64,000 bases of DNA from Fibrobacter succinogenes (GCA_902761355.1 CACWJY010000003.1:150931-214930); one strand, 5' to 3'. Counted from the first letter of the stretch, positions 41,897 through 52,164 are shown. The notes: generated by a model not told the origin, from the letters alone. Made by a program: numbers and translations.

Positions 41897-42526
41897 ATGC
41901 AAACGGCGAAACATTTTTTTAGTCTCGAAGGAATCGACGGTTCCGGAAAGTCGACACAGATCGACATGCTGATAGATGCACTCACCAAGGAAGGCTATTC
42001 CGTAGTGAAGTTGCGGGAACCGGGCGGTGCAAAAATTTCCGAAGGTATTCGTGAAATTTTGTTGGACCCTGCGTTCAAGGGAATCATGGGTGACAAGACG
42101 GAGCTGCTGTTGTACAATGCGGCCCGCGCCCAGGTAATCCACGAGATTATCCAGCCGGCACTCGATGCAGGCAAGATTGTGATTGCCGACCGTTTTGCGT
42201 GGAGCACCTTTGCTTACCAGGGTTATGCACGCGGCCTGGGCGCCGACCTGGTGCAGCGCCTTACGGAAATCACTTGCGGTGGGTGCTTCCCCGAACTGAC
42301 GGTAGTGCTTGACTTGACGGTGGAGGCGAGCCGCGCTCGCACCGCAAAGCGGGGCGAGGCACCCGATCGACTGGAGAGTGAAAAAGCGGACTTTTTCGAA
42401 CGGGTGCGCCAAGGTTACTTGGCCGCGGCCCGTGACTACGGCGACTGTGTTGCTGCGATTGATGCCGACCGCACTCCAGACAAAGTATTTGCTGATTTGT
42501 ACAAATTAATAAGGTCAAGGCTGTAG
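41897..42526 (+). CDS. tmk: Thymidylate kinase
   Basis: A 209-residue protein. P-loop 'FSLEGIDGSGKSTQIDML', dTMP-binding 'LREPGGAKISEGIREILLDP', the 'DRF' motif in 'IVIADRFAWSTFAYQGYARG' and the LID-type Arg-rich 'TVEASRARTAKRG' are all present. It makes dTDP from dTMP. A second thymidine-pathway enzyme, the ThyA-like gene at 11376, sits in the defence island. Confidence 0.95.
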   Translation: MQTAKHFFSLEGIDGSGKSTQIDMLIDALTKEGYSVVKLREPGGAKISEGIREILLDPAFKGIMGDKTELLLYNAARAQVIHEIIQPALDAGKIVIADRFAWSTFAYQGYARGLGADLVQRLTEITCGGCFPELTVVLDLTVEASRARTAKRGEAPDRLESEKADFFERVRQGYLAAARDYGDCVAAIDADRTPDKVFADLYKLIRSRL

Positions 42527-42595
42527 ATAAAAGAAATCGGGGTGTTAGGGGTGGAACCCCTAGGAGAGAGGGTGGAAAGCTACGCAGTGCGAACC

Positions 42596-42620
42596 AGGGA
42601 GAGACCTCTCCCTTTATTTT
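42596..42620 (+). terminator. Terminator after tmk
   Basis: AGGGAGA (42596-42602) and TCTCCCT (42607-42613) pair around GACC and are followed by a T-rich run. A second small hairpin, TAGGGGT/ACCCCTA, lies at 42546-42562. Confidence 0.75.
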
Positions 42621-42774
42621 TCCTAAAAACACTTGATACAGCGGTATACAAAATCACTGTATTTTCTGTACCACCCCCTTAAAAATCAATTTATTTTCCA
42701 CTTTAGAAAGGTTAAACAGGCTACGTGGTGTTGTAATGCTGGTGGCATTGCGTAGTCGAAAAAAAGGGATGATT

Positions 42775-44409
42775 ATGCTGAAAAAAATCATGACGGCGTG
42801 CGTTATCGGCGCCACTGCACTCGCGGCAGCTCCGCTCCTCACCAATGGCGACTTGTCTTACGGTGACGGGGGCTGGTACGTTTGGAACAACCCCGATGGC
42901 CCCGCCAAATACGAAAGCAAAATCGGTGTCGAAGGCCTTGGTGTAAATGGCAGCGAAGGCGTGAAGCTTACGGTAACTGAACTTCCGAACCCGTCCTGGG
43001 GCCTGCAGCTGCAGCCGCCCAAGTGGCTCGCCGATTCCGCTTATTACAAGCTCTCCTTTAAGGCGAAGGGCAACGTGCCCATCAACGCCATCATTCAGGG
43101 TGGTCCTCCTGACTGGCGCCAGAAAGAAAGCGCCTCGTTCATGCTGACCAAGGACTGGAAAGAATACTCCATGGTTTTCCTTGCTGACCAGAAGGGTTAC
43201 GGCGTCAACAACGTCACCTTCCATGTGGGCCTTGCCAAGGGCTGGCTGCAGATGGATGACGTGACCATCGAAAAAGTCGAAGGCATGGATGACATGACTT
43301 GGTACAACAATTCCGCCGCCCGTATCGACAGCCTGCGCAAAAAGGATTTGACCGTGAAGGCCGCCCCCGGCGCCCAGGTGAAGGTGGAACTGATGCGTCA
43401 CGCATTCCCCTTTGGTACGGCGCTTGCGCTTTACCCGACCAAGGACAGTGTGGAAACCTGGTATAGAAAGACTGCCAATAAGTACTTCTGGTACGGCGTT
43501 CCCGAAAACCAGTTCAAGTGGCCGGAATACGAACCCAAGAAGGGCAAAATCCGCCGCGATGAATTCAAGCAGTACCTTGACTACGTGAAGGACTACAACT
43601 GGGGATTCCGCGCACACGCCCTCATGTGGGGCATTCAGGGCTACGGCTACGACAAGCATTTCAGTTTCAAGGGCAGCTGCAAGGATATCGGCGAAAAGCT
43701 CAAGGCACGCATTACCCGCGACATGACAGAATACAAGGGCCGCATCAAGGAATACGACGTATGGAACGAAGTCTTCCACGAACCCTTCGTGTTCAACAAG
43801 TGCGGCTGGGACTTGTTGGATTCCGCTCATGTGTGGGCTCACCGCGCCGATCCCGACGCGAGGCTGTTTATCAATGAATACAACGTAATCGTCGCGGGTG
43901 AGACCGAACGTTTCTATGACATTGTCAAGGGAATGCTCGACCGCAAGGTTCCGGTACACGGAATCGGTGTGCAGTGCCACTTTGGCGACCGTCAGCTGAA
44001 CCCGGCATTTATCAAGGCCCGCTTCGACAGGCTCGGCTCTTTGGGCCTCCCCATCAAGGTGACCGAACTTGACTTTGGCGACTGGCAGAAGGGCATGTAC
44101 TTTGGCGAAGACGAACAGGCCCGCCGCTATGAGATGTTCCTGCGCATTGCATTCAGCCATCCGGCTGTCGAAGGCATTGTGCTGTGGGGTTTCTGGGATA
44201 ACCGTCACTGGGTAAAGCAGGGCGGCATCATCGCTGCTGATGGTCGAGAAAAGCCCGCCGCCAAGCTCATTTATGACTTGTGGCATAAGGTGTGGACTAC
44301 CAACGGGACGTTCAAGGCCGACGAAAACGGTGTCGTCAAGTTCCGCGGTTACCCCGGCAAGTACAAGGTGACTGTCGACGGCAAGAGCGAAATGGTCGAA
44401 TTGAAATAA
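42775..44409 (+). CDS. Secreted GH10 endo-1,4-beta-xylanase with N-terminal carbohydrate-binding module
   Basis: A 544-residue protein from ATG 42775, with AAAAGGG six bases upstream. A signal peptide ('TACVIGATALAAA') is followed by a CBM4/9- or CBM22-like beta-sandwich (about 22-165: 'NGDLSYGDGGWYVWNNPDG') and the GH10 barrel. The acid/base Glu332 lies in 'EYDVWNEVFHEP', and the nucleophile Glu431 in 'IKVTELDFGDW'. 'GFRAHALMWG' and 'GIVLWGFWDNRHW' are other GH10 motifs. A short C-terminal domain ends the protein. It degrades xylan at the cell surface or outside the cell. Confidence 0.95.
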   Translation: MLKKIMTACVIGATALAAAPLLTNGDLSYGDGGWYVWNNPDGPAKYESKIGVEGLGVNGSEGVKLTVTELPNPSWGLQLQPPKWLADSAYYKLSFKAKGNVPINAIIQGGPPDWRQKESASFMLTKDWKEYSMVFLADQKGYGVNNVTFHVGLAKGWLQMDDVTIEKVEGMDDMTWYNNSAARIDSLRKKDLTVKAAPGAQVKVELMRHAFPFGTALALYPTKDSVETWYRKTANKYFWYGVPENQFKWPEYEPKKGKIRRDEFKQYLDYVKDYNWGFRAHALMWGIQGYGYDKHFSFKGSCKDIGEKLKARITRDMTEYKGRIKEYDVWNEVFHEPFVFNKCGWDLLDSAHVWAHRADPDARLFINEYNVIVAGETERFYDIVKGMLDRKVPVHGIGVQCHFGDRQLNPAFIKARFDRLGSLGLPIKVTELDFGDWQKGMYFGEDEQARRYEMFLRIAFSHPAVEGIVLWGFWDNRHWVKQGGIIAADGREKPAAKLIYDLWHKVWTTNGTFKADENGVVKFRGYPGKYKVTVDGKSEMVELK

Positions 44410-44521
44410 CGGCCTAGAATTTTCGGTTGCATTTGCATGAAGGATGCCCCGGACGGGGCGTCCTTTTGCTATAGAAAAAATCCTGTTGCATTTTGGCGCA
44501 GATGTATGTAGATTTGTTTAC

Positions 44522-46108
44522 ATGAAAAAGAAACTTGTGTCATTATTTTTGGGCGTGTCTGTTGCGGCCTGGGCGCAACAAGAAGCCGATTTACAGGTTG
44601 CCCCTGCCACGCAGCAGGAGCCTGTTGTAACGGAACAGGCCACGGCAGAGGCGGCGCCTACCCTGGACAATTTAGTTGTTCCCGCTCCGGTCGAAAATAC
44701 GGCTCCGGTGGAGACGCCCGCTCCTGTAGAAGTCGCCCCTGCAGAAATTCCTCCCGCAGAAACCGATTCGGCCTTGGTGCAGGCTCCTGTAAATTCTGAA
44801 CCGGTCGTAGGTCAGGCCGGTGAAGAAGGCGTCTGGACTTCTGCGGACATGGTGGGCTCTACTGCAGGCGCCGCCAGTATCCAGCAGCCGTCAGCACCTG
44901 TCGCGACAGAACCGGTTGTAACGGCACAGGAATTTCAGACGGAACCTGCGGCGGTATCGTACGATGCGGTCTATACGCCGGCAGATACGGGTCTTGTCCA
45001 TAAGGATACCGTCAAATGGACGCCTTTCAACGAGATTCTGCATGGGAACTCCTACAATCCTGTGGCCAACGAGGCGGCGGCACCGACCGTCGCGGGCGAA
45101 CTCATGATGCCTCACCACATGCATAATCGCAACTTTGCCTATTTTGAACCTATCGACCAGGAAGGCGTCGTTTCGTTTGGGACAGGAATCACGTATTTCT
45201 TTGCATTTGACAATACCAATAGCCTTGGCCTTGTTACGGCGGGTATGGCGTTTGACCGCCTGGGCTTTCTGTTGCAGGCGGCTGTCGGCAAAAGGTGGAA
45301 ATATGTAGATGACGATAATTCTGGAACCGAAGAGACGACGAAGGGAACGTCGGCCGGTACCGTTATTGGAGGTACCTTGTCTGCAATGCTTGGCGGTCTG
45401 GATGTTGCTATCAGGGTGGCTTACGACCATCCTGAAAACGAAAGTACCGTCAAGGGTGGGAACGTCGAATCCGAATCGGATATTTGGAATCTGGGCGGTC
45501 GGTTTATTGTTTCTTATACTGGTGGCATAGTGTCGTGGAGCGCTGGAGCCGGCGTGTTCCGCCATAATTCCAAGAACAAGGTAACGGAAAAGAGTGTTTT
45601 CGAGAAAAACGGCAGGCAGTACATGTCTACGTCCATTATCCGTACGACCGATTCTACCGCGCGTATCGAGGTTGTTCCTGAATTTAACTTGGGCGGCATT
45701 ATCCTCAATCGCGAAAAGGCGCGCGTGTATATGGGCGTGAACACGGCAATCCCCCTTATTGTCTATGACCGCATTCAGGGTGTGTGCAGCAGGCATAATG
45801 AATATGCCTTTACGGCGACTCCCAATATCCTTGGCGAGGTAATGCTTGGTAAGTATGTTCTTGCCTACGGCAGTGCAAGCCACCAGTGGGATCTCTTTAG
45901 GTACAGGGATTCGTATATCGATAATGTCTCTACCAAGACCATGGATATTTCGTCGGGGATTACCACGGCCAACATTGGCTTGCGCTTGACTTACGAAATG
46001 GCGGCTGTCGAAATGACGCTGACCAAGCAGTTCCTGGGCAACCCCTTCGGGGCATTCTCTACGACAGAAGCCATGGCGACTTCTATCGGAATGTTTATCA
46101 ATTTCTAG
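44522..46108 (+). CDS. Outer-membrane-type protein with Pro/Ala/Glu-rich N-terminal region
   Basis: A 528-residue protein. The ATG at 44522 starts a signal peptide ('KLVSLFLGVSVAAWAQQ'); an upstream in-frame ATG is not preferred. Residues 20-175 are a low-complexity Pro/Ala/Val/Glu stretch ('VETPAPVEVAPAEIPPAE'). Residues 225-528 are beta-strand rich, with alternating hydrophobics and a final 'SIGMFINF' ending in Phe, as in outer-membrane barrels. The low-complexity part may cross the periplasm or bind peptidoglycan. Function unknown. Confidence 0.6.
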   Translation: MKKKLVSLFLGVSVAAWAQQEADLQVAPATQQEPVVTEQATAEAAPTLDNLVVPAPVENTAPVETPAPVEVAPAEIPPAETDSALVQAPVNSEPVVGQAGEEGVWTSADMVGSTAGAASIQQPSAPVATEPVVTAQEFQTEPAAVSYDAVYTPADTGLVHKDTVKWTPFNEILHGNSYNPVANEAAAPTVAGELMMPHHMHNRNFAYFEPIDQEGVVSFGTGITYFFAFDNTNSLGLVTAGMAFDRLGFLLQAAVGKRWKYVDDDNSGTEETTKGTSAGTVIGGTLSAMLGGLDVAIRVAYDHPENESTVKGGNVESESDIWNLGGRFIVSYTGGIVSWSAGAGVFRHNSKNKVTEKSVFEKNGRQYMSTSIIRTTDSTARIEVVPEFNLGGIILNREKARVYMGVNTAIPLIVYDRIQGVCSRHNEYAFTATPNILGEVMLGKYVLAYGSASHQWDLFRYRDSYIDNVSTKTMDISSGITTANIGLRLTYEMAAVEMTLTKQFLGNPFGAFSTTEAMATSIGMFINF

Positions 46109-46461
46109 TAAATTAATTTTAGCGGTAACGTAAGGATGCCCGATTGTATAATCGGGCATTTTGTTTAACTAAAAACAAGTTAATATAATCGGTAAGTTAG
46201 CTCGATAAGATCTAGCTCTTTTTGCAATGTTGGTATGCGATATCGTAATAAGAGCACAATAATGGCGGCGACAATCATGTTGTATTTATGATGTATTACA
46301 TTGTAAATACAAACTAAAATATTTTTAATTTGTTTATAAATTTTTACTACGAATAAACTATAAAAATGAATTTATATGAGATAGTTTGTTGAAAAGTTGT
46401 TTGTGATTTTTTAAATTTGGTCGCAAAAAAAAATATTTACCTTAGAAAGGTGGGAGAATAC
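46109..46461. other. Gene-free AT-rich stretch with terminator
   Basis: The hairpin ATGCCCGATT/AATCGGGCAT (46136-46159, loop GTAT) followed by TTTT ends the preceding gene. The remaining ~300 bp are very AT-rich. They include the ribosome site AGGTGGGAG before 46462, and I found no gene or clear promoter pair. Confidence 0.5.
46136..46163 (+). terminator. Terminator after the 44522 gene
   Basis: A 10-bp stem ATGCCCGATT/AATCGGGCAT, 4-nt loop, then TTTTG. Confidence 0.85.
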
Positions 46462-49400
46462 ATGAGAAAAAAATTAAGGATGATTATACTGCCAATACTT
46501 ACGCTTGTAAGTTTGAATTATGCGGAAACGTATAAAACAGCCATTACAGATAAGTTTATACATACACAATCATCGCAGTGGCTTGAACCTCACGATGAAA
46601 CATTTCTTCCCTACAATGTTTGTAGTGATATTACAAATATAAAAATCACAAAAATTGAAGAACAGGTTAAATATTTTTGGGAAGGTAAGGATGATACTGG
46701 CTCACTTATTAATCACTTTCATAATTTGGTAAGTGTAGTTAAAGTAACGTATCAAGGAACTTGTTTAAATAAGTTGGTTTACGAAGGCGTTGAATATCTT
46801 TTTAGCGAAGCGCATCAATTAAATGAGGCTTGGGCAAGTCATTCCGAGAGTGAAAAGTTTAAATCCCATGCGCATGATTATGTGAATAAACCTCTTGACT
46901 ATATTAGTGAAGATGGAACATATTATGATAAATTATATCCTGAGTTTAGCACTTATACGAAATTTGATAGAAATGTTATTGCACAACGGTGGAAAAGTAA
47001 AAAAGTTAATTATCCAGAATGGAAATATATGGGTGTTCCTGGGAAAAGGATGGCGAGCCCTATTTTGTTTGTACATGGTTTGGGCGATGATTATAGATCT
47101 TGGGGAGTGACATCTACTGTTGATGCCGATAAACTGTGTGAAAATGACGCAACCTGCAGTGAAATGTGGCCATCTCTTTGTGATGAGAATTATGCGAAGG
47201 GATCCATTGCTGCGCTTATCCAAAAAGCAACTTGTTCAGACGAGCGAAAGAAAAAATTCAATGCATATAAGGAAGCTTTATTAAGAACTAACACTGATTT
47301 TCAGAAGGGAAGCGTAAAAAAATATAGTTCAGGGTCTGCACCTGATATTATAGCTCGTAATCAGAATATCTATATTACAGATGATAACATAAATAATGTT
47401 GGATTGTATTTTTTCCAGGCTCCAGGAAAAATAAATGATGAAAAAAAATGGGAAGAGGCTTCGCTGGCATGGGACAATGCTGATGATCAAACCTCTCAAT
47501 CTAGAAAATTATATCAAAAATTAGAGGAAATTTTAGATGACTATTTTGGAGGGTCATCGATTAATTGGCGTAAAACTCCAGAGGTGACTGTTGATATTGT
47601 TACCCATAGTCAGGGAGGACTTATTGTCCGTGAAATGCTTCGTGGACTCAAGGCTGAAAATGCTTCTACTGGTAGCGATAATCCCGCAAATCACATTGGA
47701 CGTGTGATAACTGTTGATACCCCCCATTTGGGAGCTGCTACTGCAGCAGAAAATTCTAAGTCTGAATCACTAGCAAAATATCCTGGTTTGGGCAAAATAG
47801 TGGATGATCTAAATAAACCCAAAGACCATGATTTGGCGAATATCAAGGTTAGCCTTGATTATACGGACTGGTTGACCGATTTAGGGATTTTTGCCGTTGG
47901 CACTTTTCTTGGTTGGACCACCGCTGCTGCTGTAGTAACATCTGATTATGAAGTTAATATGAAAGGACCGTACCTTGGCCCCTATACAATCTCTTTAAAT
48001 GTTGATCCGCTTGGTCCGGGTAGTTTTGATATTGATATTATGGACTTGGATCCGATTGCAGATTCGAGAGAGCAGGCTGACAATACAAGAGGTATTGGGA
48101 AGCACCTTGATAGTAAAAGTATTTTTATGCAAGGTTTGAACAAAGGAAAAAATGGAGAGTCCTATCCGAAGAAACCGAATGGTGAAAAACTTGAAATTGT
48201 GCCACTGTATTCGGGGAATACTAAAGCCGTTGTTTCCGCAGCCCTAGAATCTATTGCTGAAAATTTGAAGATCTCTTGTCCCGAATTAGACGATAAGGAT
48301 TCAAAGGTTGCATGCGTATCCCTTGAATCGTATCTAGAATCAAAATCGGATGACTTTGAAGAAAAGGCGTATGGCACCATCGATATTGATGATATTGGTT
48401 TGGATAAGGGCTTGTTAAACATTTTAAACAGTTTGGTAGATGATTGGCTTGCAAATAGTGATTTGATTGTGGAAGCGAACAGTCAAAAGTATGAAGGCGT
48501 AGAATATGGGATAACCAGCAATACCATACTTGAATTGAAAGAGCCTCGCAAATTTGAATTCCATGACGCGTTAGCGCCATGGGAAACGGTTGCTCATTTA
48601 GATTTGAAAATGGGAGATATGGCTGCATCTGCTCGACAGGGACTAGATATTGCTTGTGCTCTGCATTTATATTGTGATGAATTGCTTGCTGAAAAGGCTG
48701 GCTTGGGATTGATATATTTGGATAACGGCTCTGTTGGTTTGACAGGAGATTTTGATTTGTCTCCTTTGTATCTTGAAGTTGGCAAACAGGGATCTCGTGT
48801 TTCTGATGGTACTAACTATCTAGAGGCTGTATATGAATATGGTGTGGGTTCTTATGTAAATTACACAGATGCAGAAGGAAATTTGCACCAGGATGTGGTT
48901 GTTTCATCCGATATTGCGACCAATCCGCGTATTCGGAGAAATGGTTCTGTTATTACGGTTAGCTTTGATAATCAATCTGGTAAGACGTTCTCTAAAGATT
49001 ATGCTATGCCTAATTTGTCCTTGCAAACGACTTTCTCCATTATTGCAGATGAAGGAGCTTCGCTTCCTAAAGTCGTTGTTGGTGCGGGTTCTGCTAGCGA
49101 TTTGAGTACTCAGGTTGTTCCAGATTCGCCAACCGCTTGGAAAAGGAATAAAGATGTTTTCGTTATGCATCGTGAAGCACGTGGGGATTATGAAGCTAAT
49201 ACGTCAAGGCCAAGAATATTTGTGGCAAATTCAACGGATAAGGATATTAAGGGTTTCAAGGTTGCTTATTATTTCACAGCAGATCCTGCAAGGAATCCTA
49301 AGGTTAAAGTTGATTATCCAGAAATTCCTGTTGTTTTGGAAAATCTTGGTGGAGACCAGTGGCGCTTTGTTTTGGATGCCTCCGATTCTGTATTGATGGC

Positions 49401-50064
49401 TAAGTCCGTCTTCCCAAGCTTGGATGGATGGCAGATTCGTTTATACTATAACGATTGGGCTGATTTTGACCATCTTGATGATTGGTCGGCAGATTATAAT
49501 ATTGGATTGCCGCAAATCAATAAGAAAATAGTAGTTTACGATGTAAATGGTCATATTCTATGGGGTCAAGAGCCTCAAATGTTCAAGAGCATAGACGATG
49601 GCGTAATTGCATCGCCGAAGGGTGTCTTATCTTGGAGTGATTCTGCTCCATGGGAAACCAATGCATTTAAGCCTAGTGTCACCATTAAAAATACCGGAAC
49701 AATTGCTTTGAAAGATTACCACGCTAAACTCTGGTTCCGCGTACCTGAAGGAAAGTCGCTTTATGTTCCGACGGATGATTGGTATACGCCTGTGTCTAAG
49801 CCGAGTCTTAATAACGTTGGTGAAAATGTTTGGGAATTGGATATGTATTTTGATACATACATGCTTTACCCGAATGAAACTGTTGTTGAAGGAAACATAG
49901 GTCTTCATTTGACAGATTGGAGTGATTTTGATAAACTTGTTTGTGGAATCGCGTTGCTTGATTCCGAAGAAAATGTAGTTTTTGGAAAGGTCCCTTCTGT
50001 CAACGAATGCAAAACATACGATTTGCCGAGTCTTTTGGATGTTCAGTATGTATGGAAAATCTAA
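46462..50064 (+). CDS. Large exported PGAP1/lipase-like serine hydrolase with C-terminal repeats
   Basis: A 1200-residue protein from ATG 46462 (RBS AGGTGGGAG) with a signal peptide ('MIILPILTLVSLNYAE'). An alpha/beta hydrolase region includes the oxyanion motif 'PILFVHGLGDDYRSWG' near 200 and the nucleophile Ser383 in 'DIVTHSQGGLIVREML', then 'RVITVDTPHLGAATAA'. The spacing and 'TPHLG' resemble PGAP1/LCAT-type lipases. Two related beta-domains near 900-1020 and 1060-1190 both end in a 'DWADFDHL' or 'DWSDFDKL' motif and resemble carbohydrate-binding modules. The neighbours are secreted proteins. A polysaccharide- or lipid-esterase role is inferred. Confidence 0.75.
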   Translation: MRKKLRMIILPILTLVSLNYAETYKTAITDKFIHTQSSQWLEPHDETFLPYNVCSDITNIKITKIEEQVKYFWEGKDDTGSLINHFHNLVSVVKVTYQGTCLNKLVYEGVEYLFSEAHQLNEAWASHSESEKFKSHAHDYVNKPLDYISEDGTYYDKLYPEFSTYTKFDRNVIAQRWKSKKVNYPEWKYMGVPGKRMASPILFVHGLGDDYRSWGVTSTVDADKLCENDATCSEMWPSLCDENYAKGSIAALIQKATCSDERKKKFNAYKEALLRTNTDFQKGSVKKYSSGSAPDIIARNQNIYITDDNINNVGLYFFQAPGKINDEKKWEEASLAWDNADDQTSQSRKLYQKLEEILDDYFGGSSINWRKTPEVTVDIVTHSQGGLIVREMLRGLKAENASTGSDNPANHIGRVITVDTPHLGAATAAENSKSESLAKYPGLGKIVDDLNKPKDHDLANIKVSLDYTDWLTDLGIFAVGTFLGWTTAAAVVTSDYEVNMKGPYLGPYTISLNVDPLGPGSFDIDIMDLDPIADSREQADNTRGIGKHLDSKSIFMQGLNKGKNGESYPKKPNGEKLEIVPLYSGNTKAVVSAALESIAENLKISCPELDDKDSKVACVSLESYLESKSDDFEEKAYGTIDIDDIGLDKGLLNILNSLVDDWLANSDLIVEANSQKYEGVEYGITSNTILELKEPRKFEFHDALAPWETVAHLDLKMGDMAASARQGLDIACALHLYCDELLAEKAGLGLIYLDNGSVGLTGDFDLSPLYLEVGKQGSRVSDGTNYLEAVYEYGVGSYVNYTDAEGNLHQDVVVSSDIATNPRIRRNGSVITVSFDNQSGKTFSKDYAMPNLSLQTTFSIIADEGASLPKVVVGAGSASDLSTQVVPDSPTAWKRNKDVFVMHREARGDYEANTSRPRIFVANSTDKDIKGFKVAYYFTADPARNPKVKVDYPEIPVVLENLGGDQWRFVLDASDSVLMAKSVFPSLDGWQIRLYYNDWADFDHLDDWSADYNIGLPQINKKIVVYDVNGHILWGQEPQMFKSIDDGVIASPKGVLSWSDSAPWETNAFKPSVTIKNTGTIALKDYHAKLWFRVPEGKSLYVPTDDWYTPVSKPSLNNVGENVWELDMYFDTYMLYPNETVVEGNIGLHLTDWSDFDKLVCGIALLDSEENVVFGKVPSVNECKTYDLPSLLDVQYVWKI

Positions 50065-51295
50065 GATAAAGAACTTTTGTGTTCTTTTTTTGGTGCTGCT
50101 TCTGTTCGCTTGTTCCGATGAGCCTTCTGTGACACGGAATTCAGAAGCAAATAACTTAGATCCGGATTTCGGCTGGCGCAAGGGTGATTTCATCCCGGTG
50201 CTACATGACTCCAAGATGTATGGTGGCTTAAAGTCTATCTATCATGTTGGCGAGAGGATTGTTCTGGTTGACAACTATTGGTCAAGCAACCAGTACACTT
50301 CTCCGGGTTCTGTTACTTACACACCAAGGGTATTTGCCTCGAAGATTGGATCAACACATTGGGACACGCTTTCTAGTTCCGAATGGATTCGTTACGTGTA
50401 TGGGGATTCCACAGGCCTTTATGCTGGAACCCAGCTTAGTGGCAAGGTCCTTAAATACGATTTCGATCGCAGTAGATGGGACGAAATATATGTGTTGCCG
50501 TTTGACTCGACCGGTTATTACAATGTATATGGGATTGCAATATACAAAGGACGCCCTGTTGTATGTTTTGCTGGATATGAGGATAGTACTGATAAGCGCG
50601 ACGAAACCATAAAACTTGCAATGAAAATGCAAACGGATACTGGATGGGTGGACGTTACCTACGACTACGACTCCTCCAAGGAGTACCCGATGCAGTTCCA
50701 CAAGGGTGTAGAACTAAATGGCAAGTTGTACACCATTAGCAGTGCTCGTGGAATGTGGCGCTACGACGGTAACTGGAAAAGGATGGCGAAAATTCCATAT
50801 CCAGATTGGGCAAAATGGCTTGATGATAATGATACTACGGATGCTATCAGGGATATCGTAGTGCATAAGGGCAAAATCTATGTTATAGATTTTGGTTCTT
50901 CTGCGGATATCCTTGAATATGATGAAGATCAGGATTCATGGAATCCCATAGATAGCGTTATCAGTACCTCTAACACCTCCAACAGTAATATGCCGTCCAA
51001 TCGATTTTCCTTGGCATCGGATGGAAAGCATCTTTTTGTAGCGGGAAGTTTGCCTTGGCCCAGTGTTTACATGGGTGACTATGGAGCTCCCTATGGAAAT
51101 GAAAAAAAAGGCTGGCGAGAGGTTAAAGGCAATTTTTGCCCCAATTTGATTTGCCTGACTCATGGTTCGTCTTATGACATGACTGCAATAGGGGATACCT
51201 TATATGTGGCGAACGAGGAGGCACTTTTAAAATTCCCTCTAAAGGATTTGGACCGAACCATTTCGGAACAAAAATCCTATCCGTCGGTTGAATGA
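50048..51295 (+). CDS. Lipoprotein with beta-propeller-like repeats
   Basis: A 415-residue protein from ATG 50048, overlapping the previous gene by 17 nt, with lipobox 'LLLFACSDE'. The body has repeats such as 'LYAGTQLSGKVLKYDFDRSR' and 'KIYVIDFGSSADILEYDEDQ', each with a small Trp-containing strand ('WDEIYVL', 'WNPIDSV'), like kelch or WD-type blades. A surface or periplasmic lipoprotein; the partner is possibly the PGAP1-like protein, because the genes overlap. Confidence 0.65.
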   Translation: MYGKSKIKNFCVLFLVLLLFACSDEPSVTRNSEANNLDPDFGWRKGDFIPVLHDSKMYGGLKSIYHVGERIVLVDNYWSSNQYTSPGSVTYTPRVFASKIGSTHWDTLSSSEWIRYVYGDSTGLYAGTQLSGKVLKYDFDRSRWDEIYVLPFDSTGYYNVYGIAIYKGRPVVCFAGYEDSTDKRDETIKLAMKMQTDTGWVDVTYDYDSSKEYPMQFHKGVELNGKLYTISSARGMWRYDGNWKRMAKIPYPDWAKWLDDNDTTDAIRDIVVHKGKIYVIDFGSSADILEYDEDQDSWNPIDSVISTSNTSNSNMPSNRFSLASDGKHLFVAGSLPWPSVYMGDYGAPYGNEKKGWREVKGNFCPNLICLTHGSSYDMTAIGDTLYVANEEALLKFPLKDLDRTISEQKSYPSVE

Positions 51296-51341
51296 AAAAA
51301 TATTTAATAAGGCTTTATTAAGCAAAGGAAGAAAAATAATT

Positions 51342-52148
51342 ATGAAAAAGATGATTTTAAATGCAATAGCTTTTTTTGCGTGTTGTATTTATGCTTCTGA
51401 ATCCTTCGGCGGCATCGGCGTGTCAATTTACCAAGTACGCGATGGCGTTAGGGTTGTAGAAGTGATTCCTGGCACTCCTGCTGCAGAAACAAAATTGCAG
51501 GTGAATGACGTTATCATTGCTGTCAATGGGGAATCTCTCAATGGCAAGTCTATCGAAGAATCGAAGGCGAAACTTCGTGGACTGAAAAACAAGCCACTTG
51601 AAATCACGTTTGTGAGCAATGGTGATACACTCTCGGCAACTCTTCGTCGCACTCAGATTACGGTCAAGGATTTGGAAAGCGAACGCGTTGAGTCCTGGTA
51701 TGGTGACAAGTCTGAGTTCAATGCTCAGGAACTTGAAACTTATGCAAGTGCAACAGAATCTAATAAGCAACTTGTTGCGGTCATGCAAAACGGGACTTTG
51801 GTAAAATCTGAGTCGCAAGTTTCCGCAAAGTCGCTGAACGGAATCTATGTCGAAAAAGCGGATGAGTTTGCACCAAAGGTAAAGCAGCCTAAGTTGAATA
51901 AAAATGCTTCTGCAACATTGAAGGGGCTTAGCCGTACATCCGTTGGCTTTGAAGTGAAATCTGCTGGTAAGGCTGTAATTACCATTATGGATGCTGATGG
52001 TACTGTGTTTGCAACACTTGTTAGCGAAAATGCTCAACCTGGGTTCAACACTTTAAAATGGAATGGCGATAATGTTCCTAGCGGTCGCTATATGGTGACG
52101 ATCGAACATAATGGTTCTGTCAGCGGGACTAATGCTGTATTGAAATAA
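51342..52148 (+). CDS. Exported PDZ-domain protein with FlgD-like C-terminal domain
   Basis: A 268-residue protein from ATG 51342. The signal peptide ends near 'FACCIYASESFG'. A PDZ domain (about 22-105: 'GIGVSIYQVRDGVRVVEVIP' and 'GTPAAETKLQVNDVIIAVNG') is followed by an unknown middle part and a FlgD/T9SS-like tail ('AQPGFNTLKWNGDNVPSGRY'). It has no protease domain, so it is a binding protein. It ends at a terminator and is the last of the three secreted-protein genes. Confidence 0.75.
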   Translation: MKKMILNAIAFFACCIYASESFGGIGVSIYQVRDGVRVVEVIPGTPAAETKLQVNDVIIAVNGESLNGKSIEESKAKLRGLKNKPLEITFVSNGDTLSATLRRTQITVKDLESERVESWYGDKSEFNAQELETYASATESNKQLVAVMQNGTLVKSESQVSAKSLNGIYVEKADEFAPKVKQPKLNKNASATLKGLSRTSVGFEVKSAGKAVITIMDADGTVFATLVSENAQPGFNTLKWNGDNVPSGRYMVTIEHNGSVSGTNAVLK

Positions 52149-52164
52149 TTTTTCAACAAGTATC

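Noticed and set aside
42721..44286. 521-residue minus-strand ORF opposite the xylanase
   Set aside because: Exactly antisense to the GH10 gene, no ribosome site, no recognisable domain.
44891..46159. 422-residue minus-strand ORF opposite the 44522 gene
   Set aside because: Arg/His/Gly-rich shadow of a gene with a signal peptide and barrel pattern on the plus strand.
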